Below are positions 16,571 to 25,349 of a stretch of DNA of 64,000 nt, one piece after another (within the stretch, counting starts at the first letter, position 1; every line of letters begins with the position of its first letter). Both the position numbers and the translations under genes were made by a program. The notes beneath the pieces are model-generated. The model did not search any database, had not been told where the DNA came from, and worked only from the letters and a program-made list of their open reading frames with translations. This DNA is from Gammaproteobacteria bacterium (GTDB taxonomy: Bacteria; Pseudomonadota; Gammaproteobacteria; Steroidobacterales; Steroidobacteraceae), in contig JAHEAZ010000007.1 of the NCBI GenBank assembly GCA_024642505.1, positions 1 to 64,000 on the forward strand, given 5' to 3'.

Positions 16571-17150
16571 GCCACAGAAGCAGCTGGTTGTTCGCCGGCA
16601 TCGCGTTGTCGGCGATCAGCGTGAGCCCCTGTGCGGTCGCCAGCTGGTTCACCGCCTCGAAGTCGCGGATGCCGCTCGCGGCGTCGCGCGCGCGCAGGCC
16701 CTGGTCGAAGCGCGCATTGCTGTCCGAGGTGTAGTGACCCGCATAACGAAACGGTCCATAGACAGCGAGCAGGCCGCCGCGACTGAGGATCCGGCCGATG
16801 CCGCGGAACATGCCCTCTACTTCAGGCCAGGACATGATGTGCAGGGTGTTCGCGGTGAAGACGGCCTCGATGTCGAGGAATGGCCAGGCAGGCGAGCTGA
16901 CGTCGAGCGCGACTGGAGAACGCAGGTTGGGCGGGCCTTCCAGCGCGATGCGTGCCGCGAGTGCCGCAAGGTACTCGGCGCGGTCGGTCGGCTGCCAGTC
17001 GAGGTGGGGCAGGCGGCGCGTGAAGTGCACGGCGTGCTGACCGGTACCGCTGCCGATCTCCACTACGCCCGACAACTCGGCGAAGGCGTCGCGAAGGATG
17101 CCCAGGATAGGATCCTTGTTGCGCTCGCAGGCCTCGGAAAACGGCAGCAT
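16545..17150 (-). CDS. DUF938 SAM-dependent methyltransferase
   Basis: A 201-residue class I methyltransferase-like protein of the DUF938 family (unknown substrate). The start MLPFSEACERNKDPIL, the SAM-binding GVVEIGSGTGQHAVHF, the acidic segment DWQPTDRAEYLA and FTANTLHIMSWPEVEGMF are all typical. The C-terminus is unusual: after the conserved MPANNQLLLW the protein ends QRHGVGPQ, and the RHGVGPQ codons plus the TAA fall within the REP-like repeat at 16544-16570. The element has therefore replaced the original 3' end without obvious damage to the fold. Confidence 0.88.
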   Translation of the reverse strand: MLPFSEACERNKDPILGILRDAFAELSGVVEIGSGTGQHAVHFTRRLPHLDWQPTDRAEYLAALAARIALEGPPNLRSPVALDVSSPAWPFLDIEAVFTANTLHIMSWPEVEGMFRGIGRILSRGGLLAVYGPFRYAGHYTSDSNARFDQGLRARDAASGIRDFEAVNQLATAQGLTLIADNAMPANNQLLLWQRHGVGPQ

Positions 17151-17307
17151 GGATCTCCTGTATCGCGACCGGGGCGGATTGTAGCAGGCCCCGATGGGGC
17201 GCCGACGACGGTTGGCGGCTGGTAGTCAATCGGCCTAACATGCAGCGACAACGGCCGTAGGGACGGCCCGGCGGCCCGAGAAATGCCGCAGCATCAGTGG
17301 GGGCAAC

Positions 17308-19323
17308 ATGAAGACAGTAAAGCTTGCATTCCGGTTGGCCGCGAGCTGCCTGACCGGCCTTGCAGCAGTGATCCTGTTCTCGAGTCCGGCCCTGGCGGCC
17401 GATGGCCCCTATACGCTCGACCAGGTCGCTCGCGGCAAATTACTGTATGGCGAACACTGCGCCACCTGCCACGGCTACAAACTCGAGGGGGGCGCTGGGC
17501 CGACGCTGGTCGGTCCGCTGTTCGCTGCAAGGTGGAGCCAGTCGACGCGCACCGTGGACGACCTCTACTACATCATGCGGACCGCCATGCCGCGTCCGCG
17601 TGTCGGCTCGCTCGCCGAGGCTGAGTACCTTGACCTCCTCGCGTTCGTCCTCTCGCGCAACGGTGTTCCGGCGGGCGGTAGCCCCATCACTGCCGACGCA
17701 GCGAGGCTTGCCGCGGTACGCATGGTGACCGCGGCCGACGAGGGCGCCGCCTCTCCGCCCAAGAAGATCTACATCGTGGGTGAAAGGGGCACCAGGCCGC
17801 GCGGCAAGGGGCCGTCCGCTGCCGACTTGCGAGACGCGGCCAGCAGTACCGACTGGCTCTATCACACGCATGATTTCCGCGGCACCCGATTTTCGCCGCT
17901 CGAGGCGATCAATCCCGGGAACGTCGGCCGGATGCAGGTCGCCTGCCTGTATCAGCTCGGCTCGACCGAAAACTTCCTGACCGGCCCCATTGTGTACGCC
18001 GGCGTCATGTACGTGACGACGGCCCGGCTGACCGTGGCGCTTGACGCGGCGACCTGCCACGAAAGGTGGCGGCACAGTTGGGAACCCCAGGACAGTGAAG
18101 TTTGGCTCAACAATCGCGGCGTGGCGATCCAGGACGGATACGTCGTGCGCGGCACTGCCGACGGCTATTTGTTCGCCCTCGATGCGGCGGACGGAAATCT
18201 GCTGTGGGCGCGGCAGGTGGCGAAACCGGCCGCCGGCGAGACCATCACCATGCCGCCGCTGATCTACGAGGATCTGGTCATCATTGGCCCGGCTGGCAGC
18301 GAGAACAACATCCAGGGCTGGATTGGCGCCTTCAAGCTGGCAGACGGATCGCCGGTCTGGCGTTTCAACACCATCCCGAAAGCGGGTGAGCCCGGCTTCG
18401 AGACCTGGAAGCACGACCCGAGCCTGCCGGTGGGTGGCGGTGCGGTGTGGACCCCCCTGTCGCTCGACGTCGAGCGGCGCGAGCTGTATGTGCCGGTCAC
18501 CAACCCGGCGCCGGATTTTCCGGCCGCTCTGCGGCCCGGCAAGAATCTGTACACCAACTCGCTGGTCGCCCTCGATGTCCGGACCGGCCGGCTCAACTGG
18601 TACGCCCAGCTGGTCCCGAACGACGACAGGGACTATGACCTGAACCAGGTCAGTCCGATCATCGACGGGGACGTACGCGGCAAGAACCGCAAGCTCATCG
18701 TCGCCGCCGGCAAGGATGGCATCGTCCGGGTGCTCGATCGTGATACCCATGCAGTGCTGCACCAGACCGTCATCGGCACCCGCCTGAACGAGGACACGCC
18801 GATCACGGCTGAGGGAACGCGCTACTGCCCGGGTGTGCTGGGCGGTATCCAGTGGAACGGCCCGGCGTGGTACCCGGCCGCCCACACCCTGTATGTGCCG
18901 ACCGTCGACTGGTGCTGGACGGCGAAGCTTGAGCAGGAAATCCGGCCCATTCCAGGCGAGCTATATCTGGGCGCGACGATCGAGCCGGATGAGAATTCGC
19001 AGGGCTTCCTGACGGCGATCGACGCGCTGACGGGTGATATCCGCTGGCAATACCGTTCGGAGGAACCGATGGCCGGCGCGGTGACCACCACTGCAGGCGG
19101 TGTGCTGTTCGTGGCCGAGACCGCCGGCAACCTGCTGGCATTTGATGCCGAATCGGGCAAGGAACTTTACCGGTTCAACACTGGCGGCTCGATGACTGCA
19201 GGGGTCGTGACCTATGCGGTCGCCGGCAAGCAGTATGTCGCCGCGGCGAGCGGCAAGGGGTCCTATTTCATCGGTGGCAGGGGTTCGCCGACCGTCGTGG
19301 TATTCAGCCTGCCGGCAGACTAA
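17308..19323 (+). CDS. PQQ-dependent dehydrogenase with N-terminal cytochrome c domain
   Basis: A 671-residue exported quinohaemoprotein. A signal peptide ends near ALAADG; a c-type heme site CATCH (51-55) and a likely distal Met in RTAMPRP form an N-terminal cytochrome domain. The rest is a PQQ-type beta-propeller with repeats such as VALDAATCHERWRH, LFALDAADGNLLWARQV, IGAFKLADGSPVWRF and LLAFDAESGKELYRF. The active-site stretch reads GGGAVWTPLSLDVERRELYVPVTNPAPDF. Most quinohaemoprotein alcohol dehydrogenases carry the heme at the C-terminus, and the vicinal Cys-Cys pair of methanol-type enzymes is not seen, so the substrate is uncertain. GGGGG precedes the ATG by a few bases. No pqq biosynthesis genes are in the window. 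Confidence 0.88.
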   Translation: MKTVKLAFRLAASCLTGLAAVILFSSPALAADGPYTLDQVARGKLLYGEHCATCHGYKLEGGAGPTLVGPLFAARWSQSTRTVDDLYYIMRTAMPRPRVGSLAEAEYLDLLAFVLSRNGVPAGGSPITADAARLAAVRMVTAADEGAASPPKKIYIVGERGTRPRGKGPSAADLRDAASSTDWLYHTHDFRGTRFSPLEAINPGNVGRMQVACLYQLGSTENFLTGPIVYAGVMYVTTARLTVALDAATCHERWRHSWEPQDSEVWLNNRGVAIQDGYVVRGTADGYLFALDAADGNLLWARQVAKPAAGETITMPPLIYEDLVIIGPAGSENNIQGWIGAFKLADGSPVWRFNTIPKAGEPGFETWKHDPSLPVGGGAVWTPLSLDVERRELYVPVTNPAPDFPAALRPGKNLYTNSLVALDVRTGRLNWYAQLVPNDDRDYDLNQVSPIIDGDVRGKNRKLIVAAGKDGIVRVLDRDTHAVLHQTVIGTRLNEDTPITAEGTRYCPGVLGGIQWNGPAWYPAAHTLYVPTVDWCWTAKLEQEIRPIPGELYLGATIEPDENSQGFLTAIDALTGDIRWQYRSEEPMAGAVTTTAGGVLFVAETAGNLLAFDAESGKELYRFNTGGSMTAGVVTYAVAGKQYVAAASGKGSYFIGGRGSPTVVVFSLPAD

Positions 19324-19340
19324 CTAGGCAGCAGCGTTGC

Positions 19341-19676
19341 TCAGTCGGCGTTCCGCCGGCCGGGATTGGGCAGGGGCATGCCGTTGCGATCGAGCGGCGT
19401 GCCCTCGAGGCGGCGGTCATCATGATGCCGGTAACGGCAGGTGCAGGCCGGTTCGGTACAGGCCTTGAGTGGCAGCAACGGCGCGTCCTTCGACAGGTAG
19501 CGCTGGCCGAGCAGCTGGGTGACTGCCTCGCAGCGCTTCGGGCCGGGCTGGATGGCGACCGAGTGCCAGGGATTGGTGACCCGTACGTGTTCCCGCGGCG
19601 TCTGTTGCGGCGCTTCGACAGGCTCCGATTTGGCGAGCCGCCGCTTCGCCGCGTCCAGAAGATCTTTGATCGCCAT
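19341..19676 (-). CDS. Small cysteine/histidine-rich hypothetical protein
   Basis: I do not recognise this 111-residue protein. It starts MAIKDLLDAAKRRLAKSE behind a good GGGAGG site, and has a conserved-looking core VTNPWHSVAIQPGPKRCEAVTQLLGQRYLSKDAPLLPLKAC. It ends with a cluster (ACTEPACTCRYRHHDDRR) of three Cys and two His that could bind a metal ion. No signal peptide or membrane segment is present. It converges on the PQQ dehydrogenase gene with a 17-base gap. Confidence 0.7.
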   Translation of the reverse strand: MAIKDLLDAAKRRLAKSEPVEAPQQTPREHVRVTNPWHSVAIQPGPKRCEAVTQLLGQRYLSKDAPLLPLKACTEPACTCRYRHHDDRRLEGTPLDRNGMPLPNPGRRNAD

Positions 19677-19820
19677 GGTGCCTCCCTGGCTGAGACAGTT
19701 CCGTCGGATGGCCGACGGAGTGCCCTCAAGCTAGCATGCAACCGTCGCCCTGACTATCCTCGCAGCGGTTGAGAATGGCGGCTGGTTCACGAAATCGACG
19801 CGAAATGCGCCAGGAGCAGG

Positions 19821-20399
19821 ATGATGGCACGACGACATTCACGAATGCTCGAACTCGGCACCGCGGCACCCGGCTTCTCATTGCCGGACCCGGATGGCCG
19901 GGTCTACTCGCTGGCAGATTTCTCGTCTTCGCCAGCGTTGCTGGTCGCGTTCATCTGCAATCATTGTCCTTACGTGAAGCATCTGGTCGCCGGCCTGGCC
20001 GATTTTGCGCGCCAGTACGGACCGAAGGGCTTGGCCGTCGTCGCCATCAACCCTAACGACGCCTCGGCCTATCCCGATGACGCGCCGCCGGCCATGGCCG
20101 AGGTGGCCCGTCGGCACAGGTTCACGTTTCCCTACCTGTACGACGATGGCCAGGCCGTGGCGCTGGCCTATGAGGCGACCTGCACGCCCGATTTCTTCCT
20201 TTTCGATCGTGACCACAGGCTCGCCTATCGCGGCCAGTTTGACGACAGCCGGCCGAACAGCGGGATTCCCGTGACGGGCACCTCGCTCAGGACCGCCACG
20301 GATGCAGTACTGGCGGGGCAGCCTGCGCCCGGCGAGCAACGGCCGAGCGTTGGCTGCAGCATCAAGTGGAGGGCGGGCAACGAACCCGACTGGGCCTGA
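19821..20399 (+). CDS. Thioredoxin-like AhpC/TSA family protein
   Basis: A 192-residue protein with a peroxiredoxin/TlpA-like thioredoxin fold. It contains APGFSLPDPDGRVYSLADF, the motif FICNHCPYVKHLV (a CxxC placed after the first strand), LAVVAINPNDASAYPDD and a cis-Pro in TCTPDFFLFD. This NHCPYVK subfamily is widespread and annotated as thioredoxin family protein; redox activity through the CxxC is likely, but partners are unknown. No signal peptide is visible, so it should be cytoplasmic. AGGAG precedes the double ATG. Confidence 0.87.
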   Translation: MMARRHSRMLELGTAAPGFSLPDPDGRVYSLADFSSSPALLVAFICNHCPYVKHLVAGLADFARQYGPKGLAVVAINPNDASAYPDDAPPAMAEVARRHRFTFPYLYDDGQAVALAYEATCTPDFFLFDRDHRLAYRGQFDDSRPNSGIPVTGTSLRTATDAVLAGQPAPGEQRPSVGCSIKWRAGNEPDWA

Positions 20400-20409
20400 C
20401 CGCCCGGCT

Positions 20410-21321
20410 TCAGTCCCGGTCGAGGTCGAGGTCGTTGTGGGCCGCCGGGTCTTCCAGCGGCTCCAGGTGCGTCAGCACCGATACCAGTGGCAACGCGGCG
20501 CGCATCTCGGCTTCCATGCGCTCCAGCAGGTCGTGTCCGCGTTCGACGGTCCAGGCACCCGGTACCAGCACGTGAACCGACACGAAGCGGCGCGGCCCCG
20601 CCTGCCGCGTGCGCAGCGCGTGGTACTTGACGTCCTCGGCGACGTGGCGCTCCAGGACCTCAACAATTGCTGCCTGTTCGGCAGCCGGCAGGGCCGTGTC
20701 CATCAGGCCCAGGATGGATGCATGGACGATGCGCACGCCGGTCCAGACGATGTTCGCTGCTACGGCCAGCGCCACCAGCGGGTCGAGCCACAGCCATCCC
20801 GTCACTGCGACCGCACCGACCCCGACTAGCACGCCGGCCGAAGTCCATACGTCGGTCATCAGGTGGTGAGCGTTGGCCCGGAGCGTGATGGAATCGTATT
20901 GCTTCGCCGCCCGCATCAGGATGACCGACACGCCGAAATTGACCAGCGAGGCAACTACCGAGATGGTCAGACCCAGGCCGAGCTGCTCGAGCGGGCGCGG
21001 ATGCAGCAGGCGATCGATCGCGGCGACGCCGATACTGATGGCGGCGATCAGGATTAGCCCGCCCTCGACCCCACTGGAGAAGTATTCCGCCTTGCCATGG
21101 CCGTAGGCATGGTTGGCGTCCGGCGGCCGTGCAGCCAGCGACAACATGGCCAGCGCCATCAGCGCTCCCGCCAGGTTGACGAACGATTCGAGTGCGTCGG
21201 AGAGCAGGCCGACCGAGCCGGTCAGCAGGTAGGCGGCGGCCTTCAGCGCAATGGTGGCGATGGCCGCGGCGATGGACAGCCAGGCGAAGCGCCTGAGGGA
21301 GCTACGGTCAAAGCGGCTCAT
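20410..21321 (-). CDS. Cation diffusion facilitator (CDF) metal exporter
   Basis: A 303-residue inner-membrane exporter of divalent metals (Zn, Fe, Mn or Co) by proton antiport. Six transmembrane helices are predicted, with metal-site segments [14 protein letters not shown] in TM2 and [16 protein letters not shown] in TM5, followed by the cytoplasmic ferredoxin-like domain (about 210-290, [24 protein letters not shown]). TM2 has DALES where YiiP/FieF has DxxxD, a variation common in a separate CDF subgroup, so I do not call it FieF. A short His/Asp-rich tail (HNDLDLDRD) ends the protein. Confidence 0.9.
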   Translation of the reverse strand: MSRFDRSSLRRFAWLSIAAAIATIALKAAAYLLTGSVGLLSDALESFVNLAGALMALAMLSLAARPPDANHAYGHGKAEYFSSGVEGGLILIAAISIGVAAIDRLLHPRPLEQLGLGLTISVVASLVNFGVSVILMRAAKQYDSITLRANAHHLMTDVWTSAGVLVGVGAVAVTGWLWLDPLVALAVAANIVWTGVRIVHASILGLMDTALPAAEQAAIVEVLERHVAEDVKYHALRTRQAGPRRFVSVHVLVPGAWTVERGHDLLERMEAEMRAALPLVSVLTHLEPLEDPAAHNDLDLDRD

Positions 21322-21346
21322 GCCGGATTCCTGGGGCGCGTGCCTG

Positions 21347-22198
21347 TCATCCGCGCGGCGGCATGCCCTCGAACTGCGGGATACCGTCGGTGATTTCGAA
21401 CCATGGCGCCTTGTTGGCCACGAAGATGTTGGCGGAAGGCTGGGCCCCGGGATCGCTATCGAGCTCGCCCACCGGGATCAGCACCCGGTTGAATTTTTCC
21501 ATGACCCGCGGCGTGGGACTGCCGCAGGTTGGGCAGAAATGCTGGGTGAAGAACTGCGCATCGGGCACCTTGAACGACTCGTCGGCGCCTTCGCCGCGGA
21601 CCCAGCGGAATTGGTCGAGCTTGTAGAAGGCGTTGGTTGCGTGCGCAGCACCGCGTCCACGCCGGCAGCGCGAGCAGTGGCAATTCATCATCAACGCCGG
21701 CGCGCCGGTCAGCTCCCAGGCGATACCACCGCACAGGCAGCTGCCCGGTGTGACTCCCTCGGCTGCCTCTACCGGAGGTCGTGCGATGCTGGACATGCCC
21801 CATTCCGGCGGATATTCCTCATATTGCGGCAGGTCGTCCGTGATCACGTAGCCGGGTGCCCTGGAGCCGACGAAGATGTGCATCTGCGGCCGGACGCCCG
21901 GATCGCCCTCGAGGTTGCCGGCCGGCACTACGGCCATGTCCATCTCCGGCATCAGCGTAGGAGTGGCCGAACCACAGGTGTTGCAGAATCCGCGCGTGCC
22001 GTGCTCCGACGACTGATAAGTGGTGATGTTGTCCTCGCCGGAGAGCCAACGGAATGTGCCAATCGGCGCTACGGCGAAAGTTACGAATTGCGCACCATGC
22101 TCCTTGCGACACATCGAGCAGTGGCAATTGACCATCGAGCTGAAGGGCCCATCGATCTCGTAACGCACGGTGCCGCAGAGGCAGGTTCCAGTGGTCAT
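21347..22198 (-). CDS. Tandem GFA-domain protein
   Basis: A 283-residue protein made of two successive GFA (glutathione-dependent formaldehyde-activating enzyme-like) zinc domains. Domain 1 has [23 protein letters not shown] and FCNTCGS; domain 2 repeats the pattern as [23 protein letters not shown] and FCPTCGS. Each holds the seven or so cysteines that bind two zinc ions. Most GFA proteins are single-domain (about 130-150 residues), so this is an internal duplication. The start at 22198 follows GGAGGAG. The function is unproven; an S-hydroxymethylglutathione or other glutathione-adduct role is family inference. Confidence 0.88.
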   Translation of the reverse strand: MTTGTCLCGTVRYEIDGPFSSMVNCHCSMCRKEHGAQFVTFAVAPIGTFRWLSGEDNITTYQSSEHGTRGFCNTCGSATPTLMPEMDMAVVPAGNLEGDPGVRPQMHIFVGSRAPGYVITDDLPQYEEYPPEWGMSSIARPPVEAAEGVTPGSCLCGGIAWELTGAPALMMNCHCSRCRRGRGAAHATNAFYKLDQFRWVRGEGADESFKVPDAQFFTQHFCPTCGSPTPRVMEKFNRVLIPVGELDSDPGAQPSANIFVANKAPWFEITDGIPQFEGMPPRG

Positions 22199-22594
22199 CG
22201 CAGCATTCTCCTCCGGGAAATCACCTGATTCCGTGTCGCTGAGTTTGCGCCGCGCGCCGGGATCAGTCCACCGACGATGCGTCTCGCCCTGGCATGAAGT
22301 CGACGCCGGAATCACGTGCCTCTTGAATTCTTACCGTGAAGCGCGGCATTGTTGTCATGCCCGTCGCGCTGCGGTCGGGTTTATCCGTCAATCTATTAAC
22401 GGGTTAGTCCAAGCTCAGGGCGCAGCGCGGCGGGTACCTCGATCGAGCCGATGATCGTCGGCACCCGCGCCCGGATCGCAAAAAGCACCTCCCTCGATCG
22501 ACGACCTCGCCGGTCTTCGCGGCCGGTATCTGGCGCCAACGGTCGATTCGCGTGGATGCGTCGCTGCGTGCCGCGGGGCGCACAATGCCGTGAC
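22199..22594. other. Intergenic region (396 bases) between divergent GFA and rhomboid genes
   Basis: This gap should contain both promoters. I see no convincing promoter pair, repeat or RNA structure. On the minus strand, the end of a shadow ORF (IRARVPTIIGSIEVPAAL, about 22396-22500) looks protein-like and might be a gene remnant, but it has no plausible start outside the rhomboid gene and I do not call it. Confidence 0.5.
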
Positions 22595-23701
22595 ATGACG
22601 GACGGACACTTGACGCCGCAGACCCGACAACGCCGAATGTTCCTGCCCTGGCTGACACGCACGCTGGTTGGCGCCAACGTGCTGGTCTTCCTGGCCATGG
22701 TGGCTGCGGGGGCCGGCTTGCTGCGTCCCGATGCGCTGGTGCACATCGCCTGGGGCTCCAACTTTGCGCCACTGACCGCTGCGGGCCAGTGGTGGCGGCT
22801 GGCCACCGCGATGTTTGTCCACTTCGGCGCATTGCACTTGTTGTTCAACATGTGGGTGTTGTGGGGAACCGGCGGGCTGGTCGAGCGGCTGTTTGGCCAT
22901 GGCAGGTTCGCGGCGATCTATGCAGTGGCCGGTGTGGCCGGCAGCCTGGCAAGTGTCGCCTGGAATCCACTGGTCAACAGTGCCGGCGCTTCTGGCGCCA
23001 TCTTCGGGCTGATCGGTGCCCAGCTCGCATTCTTCCTGCGCGGCGGACATCGCATTCCCGCCGAGGTGGTCCGCGCGCAGCGGACCAGCATCGTCGGTTT
23101 CATCATCTACTCGGTCATTTTCGGTATCACCGTGCCAGGCATCGACAACGCCGCGCATCTTGGCGGCCTGGCGACGGGATTCGGGATGGGTTGGCTGCTG
23201 GCGCGCCCGCTGGGTGCGTACTCGAGCGCAAGGGTCGCACGTGCGGGGATCGTGCTGGCCGTGCTGTTCGTCTCTGCCATCATCCCGCTCGGGTTGTGGG
23301 CCGCCGGACACACGTCCGCCAGCCATGGGACGGAGCAGGCATTCCTGCGCGACTGGTACTGGTATTCGACCGGCGAGCCGCAAGTCCTGTCCCGCACCCG
23401 GGAAGCGATGGCTGCCGCAAGGGATCGCAAGCTTGGAGACTCGCAGGTTGTCGACCTGCTTGAGCGGGAGGCCATTCCGTTCTACCGTGAGGCGCTGCAA
23501 CGGCTCGGCTCCAGGGACCTGCCTGAGTCGTCGCCGCTTGCTCGGCAACAGGCGGAAGCAGTCGACTTCACGCGGGGCCGGGTCGAGGGTTTCCAGTTGA
23601 TGGTGGACGCAATCCGCCAAAACGATCCGCTCAAGCTCGAAGCTGCGGTGCGGGAACTCCGCGGCGCGGACGTCGATGCGGCTGGCGGGTCGGGGGGCTG
23701 A
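22595..23701 (+). CDS. Rhomboid family intramembrane serine protease
   Basis: A 368-residue membrane protease. The rhomboid core (residues about 15-215) has six or so helices with the oxyanion-site Asn in HFGALHLLFNMWVLWG, the nucleophile Ser in NSAGASGAIFGLIGAQ and the catalytic His in NAAHLGGLATGFGMGWL. A C-terminal extension of about 140 residues starts with one more membrane helix and continues as a soluble, helical, charged domain (QVVDLLEREAIPFYREALQRL) I do not recognise. ATG 22595 was chosen; the upstream in-frame region lacks a signal. Its substrate is unknown. Confidence 0.9.
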   Translation: MTDGHLTPQTRQRRMFLPWLTRTLVGANVLVFLAMVAAGAGLLRPDALVHIAWGSNFAPLTAAGQWWRLATAMFVHFGALHLLFNMWVLWGTGGLVERLFGHGRFAAIYAVAGVAGSLASVAWNPLVNSAGASGAIFGLIGAQLAFFLRGGHRIPAEVVRAQRTSIVGFIIYSVIFGITVPGIDNAAHLGGLATGFGMGWLLARPLGAYSSARVARAGIVLAVLFVSAIIPLGLWAAGHTSASHGTEQAFLRDWYWYSTGEPQVLSRTREAMAAARDRKLGDSQVVDLLEREAIPFYREALQRLGSRDLPESSPLARQQAEAVDFTRGRVEGFQLMVDAIRQNDPLKLEAAVRELRGADVDAAGGSGG

Positions 23702-23818
23702 AGCACGCTCATTGGCTCGGCCAACGCGGGTCGACGCGCCGCACCTGGGACGATGGTCTGTGTTCGACGTCGGCTGTGCTAGCTTAGTTCAGGCGGCGCG
23801 GGAACGGGAGATGCGGTG

Positions 23819-25231
23819 ATGAAGCATTGGCTGGCCAGCTTCGTGCTGTTTGCGTCATTGGCGAGTGGGGGTCTGGCCAGCGTGGCAGCCGCCACCGATG
23901 GCATCGTGACCGGTACGGCCGCCTACCGCGAGCGCATCGCGCTACCGCCAGGAGCGGTGTTCGAGGCGACACTCGAGGACATCTCCCGCATGGATGTCGC
24001 AGCGGACGTCGTTGCCCTGGCGCGAATCGAGAACGCGGGCAATCCGCCGTACCGCTTCGAGTTCGCATTCGACCCGGCGCGAATCGTTCCCTCCCGGCGC
24101 TATGCCGTGCGGGCGCGAATCACGCTGGCGGGAAGGCTGCTGTTCACCAGCGACCAGGTCTATCCGGTCATTACCAACGGCAACCCGAGCACCGTCGACA
24201 TCCTGCTCAAGCGAGTAGCTGGCGCGGCCGGCCGGGTTCCGGGAGGCAAGCCGGGGGATCTGTTCGCCACCTTGCCCGCGACCTTCGCCGGAGTGCTGCC
24301 GTGCGCGGATTGCGAGGGCATCGCACTGCACCTCGACATCCTTCCGGACGGCAGCTTCATGCTTCGCCGGCGCTATCTCGGCAGGACCGACGATCGCGGC
24401 TTCGACGACATCGGTACCTGGGTACCCTCGTCGGACGGCATCACAGTGGTGTTCAGGGGCGGCATGGAAGCACCGCTGTTCCTGGCGATCGAGGACGCCG
24501 ATACCCTGCGCATGCTCGACACGGCCGGCCGGCCGTTCGCGACCGAGTTGAACTACGACTTGAAACGCGCTGGGAGCTACGCTCCCATCGAGCCGGTCCT
24601 GCCGATGCGCGGCATGTTCAGCTACCTGGCCGACGCGGCGGCCTTCAGCGAATGCCTTACTGGCCGCAAGTTGCCGGTCGCGATGGAGGGCGGCTACATC
24701 GCGCTCGAGCGCGCCTACCTGGAGGCACGCGGCAAGTCGGGCGAGGCGATGATGACGCTGGTCGAGGGCCGGATCGCGCTGCGGGATCCCATGGAAGGGC
24801 CGGTTCCGGTGCCGACGCTGGTAGTGGATCGTTTCCTCCGCATCGTTCCGGAGGAGCAGTGCACACCGCGTTTCCGGGCCGCCGGCCTGGAAGACAGTTA
24901 CTGGAAACTGGTGGCGCTGGCCGATGATGCCGTGTCCCCGGTCGAGGACCAGCCCGAGCCACACCTGGTCCTGCGCAGTGCGGACAAGCGGTTGGCCGGT
25001 TCAGACGGCTGCAACCGCCTGCTGGCTGGCTATGTTCTGGACGGCGACCGGATCCAGTTCACGCAAGCCGCCGCGACCATGATGGCTTGTCCGGCAGGCA
25101 TGGAGACTTCACGCGGCTACGCCGAGGCCATCGCTGCCGCCAGCCGCTGGCGTATCCTTGGCAACCAGCTCGAGCTGTACGATGGACGAGACCGACTGCT
25201 GGCGCGATTCGAAGCGAAGGCCGCGCCCTGA
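23819..25231 (+). CDS. Envelope protein with YbaY, NlpE and META domains
   Basis: A 470-residue exported protein built from three known envelope-domain types. A signal peptide ends near LASVAAATDG and lacks a lipobox. Residues about 28-130 match the YbaY-type domain (GTAAYRERIALPPGAVFEATLEDISR). Residues about 150-250 match NlpE (FAGVLPCADCEGIALHLDILPDGSFMLRRRYLG), including the CxxC that in NlpE senses surface contact and oxidative folding. Residues about 375-470 match the META/HslJ domain (YWKLVALADDAV, GSDGCNRLLAGYVLDGDRIQF, MMACPAGMETSRGYAEAI). Combinations of these domains occur in some gammaproteobacteria; this one appears complete. An envelope stress or copper/aldehyde response role is inference. 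Confidence 0.85.
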   Translation: MKHWLASFVLFASLASGGLASVAAATDGIVTGTAAYRERIALPPGAVFEATLEDISRMDVAADVVALARIENAGNPPYRFEFAFDPARIVPSRRYAVRARITLAGRLLFTSDQVYPVITNGNPSTVDILLKRVAGAAGRVPGGKPGDLFATLPATFAGVLPCADCEGIALHLDILPDGSFMLRRRYLGRTDDRGFDDIGTWVPSSDGITVVFRGGMEAPLFLAIEDADTLRMLDTAGRPFATELNYDLKRAGSYAPIEPVLPMRGMFSYLADAAAFSECLTGRKLPVAMEGGYIALERAYLEARGKSGEAMMTLVEGRIALRDPMEGPVPVPTLVVDRFLRIVPEEQCTPRFRAAGLEDSYWKLVALADDAVSPVEDQPEPHLVLRSADKRLAGSDGCNRLLAGYVLDGDRIQFTQAAATMMACPAGMETSRGYAEAIAAASRWRILGNQLELYDGRDRLLARFEAKAAP

Positions 25232-25349
25232 ACCGCGGCTCAACCGGCTTGCGGCTGGATCGGCTCCCCGGTCGGCACCTTTGGCCGGCTCCGTTGTCCC
25301 AGAGTGAGCCGGCAGGCCGAGCGCCGCCATTTGTCCCGTGAGGTCCGCC

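Noticed and set aside
17440-18885. A 481-residue minus-strand ORF inside the PQQ dehydrogenase
   Set aside because: It mirrors the sense gene codon by codon, lacks a ribosome binding site and contains no recognisable domain.
22396-22851. Minus-strand ORF ending IGSIEVPAALRPELGLTR as a gene remnant
   Set aside because: Most of it lies antisense to the rhomboid gene, composition is shadow-like, and only about 30 residues look protein-like; I could not tie it to a family.
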